Of a stretch of 64,000 nt of DNA, positions 34,957 to 42,250 are shown one piece after another; position 1 is the first letter of the stretch; each line of letters opens with the position of its first letter. The notes below the pieces were generated by a model, which did no database searches, was not told where the DNA came from, and saw nothing but the letters and a program-made list of their open reading frames with translations. The stretch is from Humibacillus xanthopallidus (GTDB taxonomy: Bacteria > Actinomycetota > Actinomycetes > Actinomycetales > Dermatophilaceae). The DNA is taken from assembly GCF_006716675.1 (NCBI RefSeq), contig NZ_VFPM01000004.1, positions 62,001 through 126,000 of the forward strand, in the 5' to 3' direction. Both the position numbers and the translations under genes were made by a program.

Positions 34957-35328
34957 ATGACGCTCGTGCAGATCGCCCAGCACGCCGAGGACCTCGAGCG
35001 CGCGACCGCGTTCTACGCCGACCTGCTCGGCGCTGGGCCCGTCGCCACCTTCGACCCGCCGGGCCTCGTCTTCTTCGACCTCGGCGGCGTGCGCCTCCTG
35101 CTCGACCGGGCCGCGCCGAGCGCCCTGCACTACCTGTCCGTCGACGACATCGACGCGACGGTCGAGCGCCTTCGCCGTGCGGGTGCACCCGTCGAGGCCG
35201 AACCCCACGTCATCTTCGCCCACGAGGACGACTCGCTCGGGCCCGCGGGCACCGACGAGTGGATGGCGTTCGTCAGGGACAGCGAAAGCAACCTCGTGGG
35301 CCTCGTCGAGCAGCGTCCGCGGCCCTGA
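34957..35328 (+). CDS. VOC (glyoxalase/bleomycin-resistance fold) protein
   Basis: 123 residues, one vicinal-oxygen-chelate module pair: VQIAQHAEDLERATAFYADLLG at the start, then FFDLGGVRLLLDR, a central IDATVERLRRAG helix, and DEWMAFVRDSESNLVGLVEQ at the end. The latter carries the usual metal or substrate-site Glu. VOC proteins range from dioxygenases to resistance proteins, so function cannot be assigned. A single-gene unit with a leaderless-type promoter between the carbohydrate region and the ECF42 pair. Confidence 0.85.
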   Translation: MTLVQIAQHAEDLERATAFYADLLGAGPVATFDPPGLVFFDLGGVRLLLDRAAPSALHYLSVDDIDATVERLRRAGAPVEAEPHVIFAHEDDSLGPAGTDEWMAFVRDSESNLVGLVEQRPRP

Positions 35329-35349
35329 CCGGAAGCGGTCGGACGCAAC

Positions 35350-35389
35350 TGTCGATCGCAGCTGTCGATCGCGCCGGGTCTCGTTCGTG
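35350..35389 (+). promoter_or_regulatory. ECF42-type promoter of the first DGPF/sigma pair
   Basis: TGTCGA occurs twice (35350-35355 and 35363-35368) within a 13-bp tandem duplication. The second copy is followed after 17 nt by CGTG (35386-35389). The promoter of the second pair (46243-46269) is TGTCGA-N17-CGTC. TGTCGA is, from memory, the reported -35 element of ECF42 sigma factors, so autoregulation is expected. Confidence 0.6.
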
Positions 35390-35464
35390 TAGAGGGTGAG
35401 CGGCGACCGTCCCGGCGCCGTCACCTCACCGCCACACCATCCGGCACGAGCACCAGGAGCGACC

Positions 35465-35851
35465 ATGGACACCACGCGGACCTACCTCATCAGCCTCTTC
35501 TCCGGCGACGGCCCCCCGCCGCCGGAGGTCGACCTCGCGGCGATCATGGCCGAGCTCGAGAAGATCAACGACGACATCCGTGCCGCTGGCGGCTGGGTCT
35601 TCGCCGGCGGTCTCGCGGCCACCTCGTCGGCCACGGTGGTGCGCAAGCCCGACGCCGTCAGCGACGCGCTGCTCACCGACGGCCCGTTCATCGAGGCCAA
35701 GGAGCACCTCGGCGGCATCTCGATCGTGCGCGCGGCCGACTACGACGTCGCACTCGGGTGGGCCGAGCGCATCGCCGGAGCCACGGGCCTCACCGTCGAG
35801 ATCCGCCCCTTCGAGCAGGGCGGCCCGGGTCAGCAGCCGACGACGGAGTGA
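35465..35851 (+). CDS. YCII/DGPF-domain protein partner of ECF42 sigma factor
   Basis: 128-residue YCII-related (DGPF) protein: RTYLISLFSGDGPPPPEV, AAGGWVFAGGL, LLTDGPFIEAKEHLGGISIV. The DGPF motif is seen as TDGPF. DGPF genes are the near-constant neighbours of ECF42 sigma factors and probably their targets; biochemical function is unknown. The ATG at 35465 has AGGAG 5 nt upstream; an in-frame GTG at 35396 would add 23 residues without homology. Two bases separate it from the sigma gene. Promoter is ECF42-like. Confidence 0.88.
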   Translation: MDTTRTYLISLFSGDGPPPPEVDLAAIMAELEKINDDIRAAGGWVFAGGLAATSSATVVRKPDAVSDALLTDGPFIEAKEHLGGISIVRAADYDVALGWAERIAGATGLTVEIRPFEQGGPGQQPTTE

Positions 35852-35853
35852 GC

Positions 35854-37092
35854 ATGCCCGATCCCGCCGGTCGGCCCCCGGTGACGAGCGCCGACATCGC
35901 CCGTGTCTTCCGCGCGGAGCACGGGCGGGCGGTGGCGGTCCTCATCCGCGCCCTCGGTGACATCGACCTCGCCGAGGACGCCGTGCAGGACGCCTTCGCC
36001 GTGGCGGTCGCGCGCTGGCCCCGAGACGGTATGCCGCCCAGCCCCGCCGGCTGGATCATCACCACCGCGCGTCGCCGGGCCATCGACCGGCTGCGCCGGG
36101 AGGCCAGTCGCGACGCGCGTCAGTCGGAGGCGGCGTTGATCGCCGCTCCGGACGAGCCCCGAGAGGAGGGTCCCGTGCGCGACGAGCGACTCCGCCTCGT
36201 CTTCACCTGCTGCCACCCGGCCCTGTCGAGGGAGGCCCAGGTGGCACTGACACTCCGCCTCCTGGGCGGCCTCACGACAGCGGAGATCGCCCGGGCCTTC
36301 CTCGTCCCCGAGGCGACCATGGCGCAGCGGATCGTCAGGGCCAAGAGGAAGATTCGCGACGTGGGCATCCCCTATCGGGTGCCTCGAGACGCTGACCTGC
36401 CGCCCCGCGTCACCTCGGTGCTCTCGGTCGTCTACCTCGTCTTCACCGAGGGCCACACGGCGACCTCGGGCAGCGAGCTGGGGCGCCCCGACCTCGCGGC
36501 CGAGGCGATCCGGCTCGGCCGCGCCGTCGTCGAGCTCATGCCCGACGAGCCGGAGGCGAAGGGGCTGCTCGCCCTCATGCTGCTCACCGAGGCACGGCGC
36601 CCGGCCCGCACCGACGCGGCGGGCGAGCCGGTGCTGCTCGCCGACCAGGACCGGGCCTGCTGGGATGCCGCGCTCGTCGCCGAGGGCCATGCCCTCGTGC
36701 GGGAATGCCTGCGGCGCAACGCTCCCGGGCCGTTCCAGATCCAGGCAGCGATCAACGCGGTGCACACCGACGCCGCGACGGCGTCGGACACCGACTGGGT
36801 GCAGGTCGTGGCGCTCTACGACCAGCTTCTCGAGGTGTTCCCGACCGACGTCGTGCGACTCAACCGGGCCGTGGCCGTGGCTGAGGTGGAGGGGGCTGCC
36901 TCGGGGCTCGGGCTCGTCGAGGGGCTCGACCTCGGCGGCTACCCCGCGTTCCACGTCGTGCGAGCCGACCTGCTCGCACGGCTCGGCCGGTCAGCGGAGG
37001 CGGCAGCCGCGCTCGACCGCGCCAGGTCGCTCACCGCCAACCGGGTCGAGGAGCGGCTCATCGGGCTGCGGGCTGCGCGGCACGACGCCTGA
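35854..37092 (+). CDS. ECF42-type RNA polymerase sigma factor with C-terminal TPR-like extension
   Basis: 412 residues. Region 2 (FRAEHGRAVAVLIRALGDID, then LAEDAVQDAFAVAVARWP) and region 4 (LTLRLLGGLTTAEIARAFLV, MAQRIVRAKRKIR) are followed by a roughly 200-residue helical extension with TPR character (WVQVVALYDQLLEVFPTDVVR, LNRAVAVAEVEG). That extension replaces an anti-sigma factor in ECF42 proteins and is needed for activity in studied examples. No anti-sigma gene is nearby. Co-transcribed with the DGPF gene; a second, diverged pair is at 44434-46155. Confidence 0.92.
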   Translation: MPDPAGRPPVTSADIARVFRAEHGRAVAVLIRALGDIDLAEDAVQDAFAVAVARWPRDGMPPSPAGWIITTARRRAIDRLRREASRDARQSEAALIAAPDEPREEGPVRDERLRLVFTCCHPALSREAQVALTLRLLGGLTTAEIARAFLVPEATMAQRIVRAKRKIRDVGIPYRVPRDADLPPRVTSVLSVVYLVFTEGHTATSGSELGRPDLAAEAIRLGRAVVELMPDEPEAKGLLALMLLTEARRPARTDAAGEPVLLADQDRACWDAALVAEGHALVRECLRRNAPGPFQIQAAINAVHTDAATASDTDWVQVVALYDQLLEVFPTDVVRLNRAVAVAEVEGAASGLGLVEGLDLGGYPAFHVVRADLLARLGRSAEAAAALDRARSLTANRVEERLIGLRAARHDA

Positions 37093-37112
37093 CGAGCCTC
37101 AGGTCCGGCGGG

Positions 37113-37118
37113 TAGGTT
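37113..37118 (+). promoter_or_regulatory. -10 box of leaderless promoter for alpha/beta hydrolase
   Basis: TAGGTT, 6 nt before the ATG at 37125; no ribosome site. Confidence 0.55.
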
Positions 37119-37124
37119 GCGCCC

Positions 37125-38093
37125 ATGTCGAGCCAGCAGTCCTTCGAGCCGCACGCCGCGAGCGCGGCCCAGCCCCTCGACCTCGCGGCACCGTGGGGCG
37201 CACCCAGCCGGTCGGTCGACCTCGACGGCCCGGTCCACTACGTCGACTTCGGCGGCCCGGACGGGTGCGACGACCCTGACGCACCGTCGCCGGTCGTCCT
37301 CGTGCACGGACTCGGCGGCTCCCACCTCAACTGGGTCGGCATCGGACCGGCGCTCGCGCGGACGCGGCGCGTCGTGGCCCTCGACCTCGCCGGCTTCGGG
37401 CTGACGCCCTCACTCGGCCGGTCGACGTCGGTGCACCACAACGCGGCGCTGCTGAGCCGCTTCGTCCACCGGGTGCTCGGGCGGCCGGCGGTCCTCGTCG
37501 GCAACTCGATGGGCGGCATGGTCTCGCTCCTGCTCGCCGACCGTCGTCCCGAGCAGGTCGCGGGTCTCGGACTCATCGACCCCGCGCTGCCGATCGCGCG
37601 ACAGCGTCAGGACCCCCAGGTCGCAGCCACCTTCGCGCTGTATGCCGTGCCGCGGGTCGGCGAGGCCGTGCTCACGCGCTACACCGCCCGCTACTCCGAC
37701 CGTCAGCGGGTCCTCGGCACCATCGCGCTCTGCTTCGCCGATCCCTCCCGCGCCGACGACGACCTCATCGGCGCGAGCGTGCAGCTCGCCGCCTGGCGCC
37801 GCACCATGCCCGCGCCGGAGGCGGACTTCCTCGGTGCCGCCCGCTCGCTCCTCGCGGTGCTCCGCCGCCCGCGGCGCTACGACGCGCTCATCGCGGGCAT
37901 CGACCGGCCGGTGCTGCTCGTGCACGGCGAGGACGACCGTCTCGTGCCGGTGGCGGCAGCCCGACGGACCGCGACGCTCAACCCGAGCTGGCGCACGGCA
38001 TACCTCGACGGCGTCGGGCACACGCCCCAGCTCGAGGTGCCGGGAGACGTGCTCGGCGTCCTCGAGCCCTGGCTCGACAGCGTCGCCACCTGA
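37125..38093 (+). CDS. Alpha/beta hydrolase
   Basis: 322 residues. Oxyanion-hole region VVLVHGLGGSHLNWVGI, nucleophile elbow VGNSMGGM (Ser), acid in LLVHGEDDRLVP (Asp), and His in GVGHTPQLE. This complete Ser/Asp/His triad indicates an active esterase, lipase or C-C hydrolase; the substrate is not indicated. The first 45 residues are a poorly ordered leader. Followed by the methyltransferase gene, which has its own leaderless-type promoter, so the two are probably separate units. Confidence 0.9.
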   Translation: MSSQQSFEPHAASAAQPLDLAAPWGAPSRSVDLDGPVHYVDFGGPDGCDDPDAPSPVVLVHGLGGSHLNWVGIGPALARTRRVVALDLAGFGLTPSLGRSTSVHHNAALLSRFVHRVLGRPAVLVGNSMGGMVSLLLADRRPEQVAGLGLIDPALPIARQRQDPQVAATFALYAVPRVGEAVLTRYTARYSDRQRVLGTIALCFADPSRADDDLIGASVQLAAWRRTMPAPEADFLGAARSLLAVLRRPRRYDALIAGIDRPVLLVHGEDDRLVPVAAARRTATLNPSWRTAYLDGVGHTPQLEVPGDVLGVLEPWLDSVAT

Positions 38094-38126
38094 GCGCGCT
38101 CACCACGGGCGAGCACAATGAGTCCC

Positions 38127-38744
38127 ATGGATGCGAACGCGTGGAACGAGCGGTATGCCGCCTCCGAGCTCGTCTGGTCGGCTGAGCCCAACCGCTTCGT
38201 CGCCGAGCTCGTCGGACCGCTGGAGCCCGGCAGCGCAGCCGACATCGCCGCGGGCGAGGGTCGCAACGCGATCTGGCTCGTCGAGCAGGGCTGGACGGTG
38301 CTCGCCACGGACTACTCCGACGTCGCGATCAGCCGCCTGCGCGACCGGGCTGCGTCGGTGCTCGGTGACCGGGCCGACCGCCTGACCGCGGTCGTGGCGG
38401 ACGCCACCCTTCCCGTCCCGGGGGCAGGTGGGCACGACCTCGTCCTCTTCTCCTACCTCCAGCTGCCAGCCGAGCAGATGCGAGCCGCCCTTCGCGCCGG
38501 CCTTGAGGCGGTGCGCCCGGGTGGGCGCCTCGTCGTCGTCGGCCACGCGGGTCGCAACCTCGAGCACGGCTGGGGTGGTCCGAGCGAGCGGTCGGTCCTC
38601 TACGACCCCGAGGAGGTGCTCGCCCATCTCGACCTCGACGCCGCGGGAGCCCAGGTCGAGGTGGCCGAGATCCGCGTCCGACCGGTCGACACCGACGAGG
38701 GTCCCCGCGAAGCGCTCGACACCGTCGTCGTCCTCCGCCGCTGA
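38127..38744 (+). CDS. Class I SAM-dependent methyltransferase (TehB-like)
   Basis: 205 residues. Motif I is ADIAAGEGRNAIWLVEQGW and motif post-I VLATDYSDVAI; a WNERYAASELVWSAEPNRF opening is common to TehB/thiopurine-type methyltransferases. Later, AGGHDLVLFSYLQLP and RPGGRLVVVGHAGRN match motifs II and III. Substrate unknown. The ATG at 38127 is preferred to the in-frame ATG at 38118 because CACAAT (38114-38119) stands 7 nt upstream as a leaderless-type -10 box and overlaps the earlier ATG. Convergent with the small HTH gene. Confidence 0.87.
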   Translation: MDANAWNERYAASELVWSAEPNRFVAELVGPLEPGSAADIAAGEGRNAIWLVEQGWTVLATDYSDVAISRLRDRAASVLGDRADRLTAVVADATLPVPGAGGHDLVLFSYLQLPAEQMRAALRAGLEAVRPGGRLVVVGHAGRNLEHGWGGPSERSVLYDPEEVLAHLDLDAAGAQVEVAEIRVRPVDTDEGPREALDTVVVLRR

Positions 38745-38820
38745 CCGGAGGCTCCCCGCCCACATGGCGCGGGCACGTGTACCGGCTTGACGGGCTCTCC
38801 CCAGCTGTCCACCGACGGGG

Positions 38821-39036
38821 TCAGCGGCGACCGTACTTCTTGTGGACGGCCTGGCGCGTGACCCCCAGCTGCTCGGCGATCTCGGCCCAGGGCATACCGC
38901 CCACGCGTGCGCGGCGCACGACCGCAGCCTCGGTGCGATCGGCGGCGCGGCGCAGCTCGCGAGCTGCTGCGAGCGCCACCCGTGGGTCGTCGTCCCCGGT
39001 CGCGCGTGCGATCGTCAGCACCTCGTCCACCTCCAC
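38821..39036 (-). CDS. Small helix-turn-helix DNA-binding protein
   Basis: 71 residues; the C-terminus is a compact HTH (MPWAEIAEQLGVTRQAVHKKYGRR) after a helical region (DDPRVALAAARELRRAADRT). GTG 39036 is selected: GGAGG lies 4 nt upstream, while the longer ORF to 39084 would start inside its own promoter and operators. Two perfect TTGAC-type inverted repeats bracket the promoter, so it very probably represses itself. Similar mini-regulators in actinobacteria accompany Clp-type or stress genes; none is adjacent here, although a GlsB/YeaQ-type membrane protein is divergent. Confidence 0.8.
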   Translation of the reverse strand: MEVDEVLTIARATGDDDPRVALAAARELRRAADRTEAAVVRRARVGGMPWAEIAEQLGVTRQAVHKKYGRR

Positions 39037-39052
39037 GGGACCTCCAGAAGTT

Positions 39053-39108
39053 GTCAACGTCAGTTGACACGCTACGTGTCTCACCTTCCGACGTCAACCA
39101 AGGTTGAC
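39053..39108 (-). promoter_or_regulatory. Promoter with two flanking operators for the small HTH gene
   Basis: On the minus strand TTGACG (39092-39097) is followed by a 17-nt spacer and TAGCGT (39069-39074). Operator 1, GTCAACCAAGGTTGAC (39093-39108), overlaps the -35 box. Operator 2, GTCAAC-gtca-GTTGAC (39053-39068), lies just after the -10 box. Both contain GTCAAC/GTTGAC arms with spacers of 4 (treating operator 1 as the same arms around CAAG). Confidence 0.8.
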
Positions 39109-39181
39109 GAAGCGCATTCGGCGAGGGGCGGACATCGACGGCATCACTGGCAGAACCGTGCGCCGTTCACGCGCCGCCACC

Positions 39182-39187
39182 TATGCT
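39182..39187 (+). promoter_or_regulatory. -10 box of leaderless promoter for GlsB/YeaQ-like gene
   Basis: TATGCT, 6 nt before the ATG at 39194; no ribosome site. Confidence 0.55.
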
Positions 39188-39193
39188 CTGCGC

Positions 39194-39457
39194 ATGCTCA
39201 TCATCGGCATCATCCTCTTCGGCATGCTCGTCGGCGCCGCGGCTCAGCTCATCCTCGGTCGGGGAAGCAAGGGCATCGACTGGACGATGGCCTTCGTGGC
39301 CGGCATCGTCGGCTCCTTCGTCGGCGGTCTGCTCGCCAGCCTCATCGCGGGCGACGGCCTCGAGCTGCGTCCCAGCGGCATCATCGGCTCCATCGTCGGT
39401 GCGGTCATCGTCACCGCGATCTGGCGCTGGAGCGCCGCGCGCCGCAAGGTCGGCTGA
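39194..39457 (+). CDS. GlsB/YeaQ/YmgE family stress-associated membrane protein
   Basis: 87 residues, three hydrophobic helices with Gly zippers: LIIGIILFGMLVGAAAQLIL, FVAGIVGSFVGGLLASLIAG and IIGSIVGAVIVTAIWRW. This is the normal pattern of the transglycosylase-associated/GlsB family of small inner-membrane proteins linked to general stress. The ATG at 39194 is supported by a leaderless-type -10 box; the longer in-frame start at 39104 adds a charged 30-residue leader with no family similarity and would cover the HTH operators. Confidence 0.88.
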   Translation: MLIIGIILFGMLVGAAAQLILGRGSKGIDWTMAFVAGIVGSFVGGLLASLIAGDGLELRPSGIIGSIVGAVIVTAIWRWSAARRKVG

Positions 39458-39508
39458 CCCCGCAAACTCCGTGGCGGCGGCGGCGCGCTCCGCGACAGGA
39501 TGGCGGCC

Positions 39509-39907
39509 ATGGCCCTCGTCCTGTCGCACACGACCGTCAACGCCCTCGATGCCTACCGCCAGTCGGTGTGGTGGGCCGACCTGCTCGGCTACCACGAGGA
39601 TCCGGACGACCCCAACGAGCCGGCTCACGAGGAGTGCATGATCTTCTCGCCGGACGGGTCCCACCGGATCCTCTTCATCGACGTGCCCGACGCGAAGCAG
39701 CTGCGCAACCGCGTGCACTTCGACCTGCGTCCCACCGACCGCCCGCGCGACGAGGAGGTCGAGCGGGTCACCGCTCTCGGGGCCACCGTCGTGCAGGACT
39801 GCCGCACCCCTGAGGGGCGGGGCTGGGTCGTCATGGCCGACCCCGAGGGCAACGAGTTCTGCATCCTCCGCAGCGACGACGAGCGCCGCGCAGCCGGCGA
39901 CCTCTGA
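39509..39907 (+). CDS. VOC-like protein
   Basis: 132 residues of the glyoxalase/VOC fold: LSHTTVNALDAYRQSVWWADLLGYHEDP, GSHRILFIDVPDAKQ, RVHFDLRPTDRPRDEEVERV, GRGWVVMADPEGNEFCILRSDDE. His, Glu and the terminal NEFC region are usual for the subfamily common in actinobacteria. Start 39509 is favoured over ATG 39500 because CAGGAT (39496-39501) sits 7 nt upstream of it and overlaps the earlier ATG. Function unknown. Confidence 0.85.
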   Translation: MALVLSHTTVNALDAYRQSVWWADLLGYHEDPDDPNEPAHEECMIFSPDGSHRILFIDVPDAKQLRNRVHFDLRPTDRPRDEEVERVTALGATVVQDCRTPEGRGWVVMADPEGNEFCILRSDDERRAAGDL

Positions 39908-39953
39908 CCGTCGCGGCGCCGTTCTGGTCGCGCCCCGGTGCGACGATGACCCG

Positions 39954-40289
39954 GTGACCGTCGCCCGATCGATCCTCCTCTTCGTCGTCGCCGCCTTCGC
40001 CGAGATCGGTGGTGCGTGGCTCGTCTGGCAGGGCGTGCGCGAGCACCGCGGCTGGGCCTGGATCGGTGCGGGCGTCATCGCGCTCGGCCTCTACGGCTTC
40101 GTCGCCACCCTCCAGCCCGACGCGAGCTTCGGGAGGATCCTCGCGGCATACGGCGGCGTCTTCGTGGCCGGCTCGCTGCTCTGGGGGATGGTCGTCGACG
40201 GCTTCCGGCCCGACCGCTGGGACGTCGGCGGAGCGCTGCTCTGTCTGGTCGGCGTGGCCGTCATCATGTATGCGCCACGCCACGGGTGA
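39954..40289 (+). CDS. YnfA/UPF0060 family membrane protein
   Basis: 111 residues, four transmembrane helices. Signature stretches are AAFAEIGGAWLVWQGVREHR, YGFVATLQPDASFGRILAAYGG, and GFRPDRWDVGGALLCLVGVAVIMYAPR. Fold and size resemble small multidrug resistance proteins, but transport has not been generally shown. The GTG at 39954 has GACGAT 6 nt upstream, again a leaderless arrangement. It lies between a VOC gene and the hemerythrin-like gene. Confidence 0.93.
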   Translation: MTVARSILLFVVAAFAEIGGAWLVWQGVREHRGWAWIGAGVIALGLYGFVATLQPDASFGRILAAYGGVFVAGSLLWGMVVDGFRPDRWDVGGALLCLVGVAVIMYAPRHG

Positions 40290-40367
40290 GTCCATGGCCC
40301 GTCTCACGCCCGCTCCCTCTGGACGCCGCGTCGTCGCCGGCGGGATCATGGGAGCAGAGAGGTGGTC

Positions 40368-40859
40368 ATGATGCAGACTCAGCCTGACACCGTTCGGTCC
40401 GCCACCACGGGGTCCGAGCTCACCGCCTATCTCGACCAGGTGCGCACCCGTCGCGCCGAGCTGCACGAGTCGTTGAGCGCGGTCGACCTCGCCCTCGAGT
40501 CGGCGATCGGGCGAGGTGGCGCCTGGCGAGAGCGGCTGCACGCTGCCCTCGCCGAGCTCGCTCACGACTTCGCCGACCATGTCGAGGTCACCGAGCGACC
40601 CGGCGGCATCTACGACCGGATCAGCGCGTCCGCGCCGCGGCTCGTGCCGGCGATCGAGCGGCAGCGCGCCGAGCACCGCGACTTCGTCGAGGCCATCGAC
40701 GGCTCCCTCGCGATTCTGGAGCACGGCGGCACGATCGCCGACCTGCCCGCCTTCCGCGAGGAGGTGACGACCCTGGTGGGTCGCCTGCGCCGGCACCGTC
40801 AGGTCGGCGGCGACATCGTCTACCAGGCCTACGAGGTCGACCTCGGCGGATCCGGCTGA
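40368..40859 (+). CDS. Hemerythrin-like helical protein
   Basis: 163 residues, all-helical by inspection, with a spaced His/Glu pattern (LAHDFADHVEVTE, RAEHRDFVEAID, RLRRHRQVGGDIVYQAYEVD) that resembles actinobacterial hemerythrin-domain proteins. Not every iron ligand of classical hemerythrin is obvious, so metal binding is uncertain. ATG 40368 has AGAGAGG 4-5 nt upstream; ATG 40371 and GTG 40362 are alternatives. Its 3' end faces a REP-like hairpin and the convergent tmsB-like gene. Confidence 0.62.
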   Translation: MMQTQPDTVRSATTGSELTAYLDQVRTRRAELHESLSAVDLALESAIGRGGAWRERLHAALAELAHDFADHVEVTERPGGIYDRISASAPRLVPAIERQRAEHRDFVEAIDGSLAILEHGGTIADLPAFREEVTTLVGRLRRHRQVGGDIVYQAYEVDLGGSG

Positions 40860-40883
40860 CCGTCCGCCGAGCCATCCACCCCC

Positions 40884-40961
40884 CAATCGAGAGAGCAGTT
40901 CGTCGGACGTCTCCTGGCTCGCGTATCACCGGGATGGGCCGACGAACTGCTCTCTCGATTG
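40884..40961. repeat. REP-like inverted repeat locus 3
   Basis: A + copy at 40887-40905 and a - copy at 40940-40958. Relative to loci 1 and 2 one A in the left arm is G (GAGAGAG) and the matching T in the right arm is C (CTCTCTC), so pairing is preserved. It sits between convergent genes, where it could also stop transcription. Confidence 0.9.
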
Positions 40962-40966
40962 CCGGG

Positions 40967-42250
40967 TCAGAAGTCTGACGGCTCGTAGCGCGGTCGAAGC
41001 GGGAAGCCGGACACGCCCTCGCTCGTCGTGCGCGACGCCAGCACCTGGTGCAGCTGGATCTCGTTGCGCTCGAAGGCAACTCGAGATCCGGCGAGGTAGA
41101 GGCCCCACACCCGCGCTGTGTCGACCCCGGCGAGGGCGACGCAGTCGTCCCAGTTCTTCGACAGGTTGGTGTTCCAGCCGGCGAGGGTCTTCGCGTAGTG
41201 CTCGCGGAGGTTCTCGTGGTGACGCACCTCGAAGCCCTCGTCCTCCATCGCCCGCACGATGTCGCCCGACCCGGTGAGCTCGCCGTCGGGGAAGACGTAG
41301 CGGTTGATGAAGCCCCGCGAGGGGAGGCCGGCGTGCTGGTTGTCGGGCCGCGTGATGCAGTGGTTGAGCAGCCGCCCCTCGTCGCGCAGGCGCTCGCGCA
41401 GGAAGCGGAAGTAGGCGGGGTAGTTCTTGACCCCGATGTGCTCGGTCAGGCCGATCGAGCTCACGGCGTCGAAGCCACGCTCCGTCACGTCGCGGTAGTC
41501 GGCGTGCCGCACCTCGGCGCGGTCGCCGAGTCCCTCGGCCTCGATGCGCGCCTGGGCCCAACCGGCCTGCTCCTTCGACAGGGTGACGCCGAGCGCCGTG
41601 ACGCCGTAGTGCTGCACGGCGTGCCGCACCATGCCGCCCCAGCCGCAGCCGACGTCGAGCAGCCGCATGCCTGGCTCGAGACCGAGCTTGCGGGCCACGA
41701 GGTCGTACTTGTACGCCTGGGCGTCCTCGAGGGTCGCAGCATCGCTGGGGTAGCAGGCGCACGTGTAGGTCATCGACGGACCGAGGACGAGCTCGTAGAA
41801 CTCGTTGCTCACGTCGTAGTGGTGGTGGATCGCCTCGGCATCGCGGGAGCGTGCGTGCCGCAGCCCGTGGCTGAGGCGCCGCAGCGGGCTGGGCGCCTCG
41901 ACGGCGGGCAGCTCTGGCACGCGCAGGCCCGAGCGACCGACGAACGCCGCGAGCTCGGCGACGTCGCGCGGGCCGAGGCGCCGGGGCACGAGCCCGCCGG
42001 CGACGAGCCGCAGGACCTCGTAGGGGTCGCCCTCGTCGAGGCCGTCGATCTCGAGGTCACCCATGAGGTAGGCCCGGGCGAGGCCGAGGTCGCCCGGTGC
42101 CGTGAGGAGGTAGTTGAGGCCACGAGCGCTCTTGAGACGCATCACCCGCCCCGACGGCATGCCTCCCGTCGAGCCGTCGAAGGCCACGAGCCGGAAGGGA
42201 GTCTCCGCACCGAAGATCCGATCGAATGCCGCGCCCACCGTCATCGTCAT
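40967..42250 (-). CDS. tmsB: Cyclopropane-fatty-acid-synthase-like methyltransferase, TmsB-type (10-methyl fatty acid synthesis)
   Basis: 427-residue SAM-dependent enzyme: HHHYDVSNEFYELVLGPSMTYTCA, motif I LLDVGCGWGGMVRHAV, SIGLTEHIGVKNYPAYFRFL. In mycobacteria and relatives TmsB methylates oleoyl phospholipids to a 10-methylene product that TmsA reduces to tuberculostearic-type 10-methyl stearate. The start overlaps the stop of the FAD oxidoreductase gene by 4 nt, the pairing expected for tmsAB. An N-terminal 100-residue domain before the SAM fold is normal for the CFA family. Product identity is inferred from family and pairing. Confidence 0.86.
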   Translation of the reverse strand: MTMTVGAAFDRIFGAETPFRLVAFDGSTGGMPSGRVMRLKSARGLNYLLTAPGDLGLARAYLMGDLEIDGLDEGDPYEVLRLVAGGLVPRRLGPRDVAELAAFVGRSGLRVPELPAVEAPSPLRRLSHGLRHARSRDAEAIHHHYDVSNEFYELVLGPSMTYTCACYPSDAATLEDAQAYKYDLVARKLGLEPGMRLLDVGCGWGGMVRHAVQHYGVTALGVTLSKEQAGWAQARIEAEGLGDRAEVRHADYRDVTERGFDAVSSIGLTEHIGVKNYPAYFRFLRERLRDEGRLLNHCITRPDNQHAGLPSRGFINRYVFPDGELTGSGDIVRAMEDEGFEVRHHENLREHYAKTLAGWNTNLSKNWDDCVALAGVDTARVWGLYLAGSRVAFERNEIQLHQVLASRTTSEGVSGFPLRPRYEPSDF

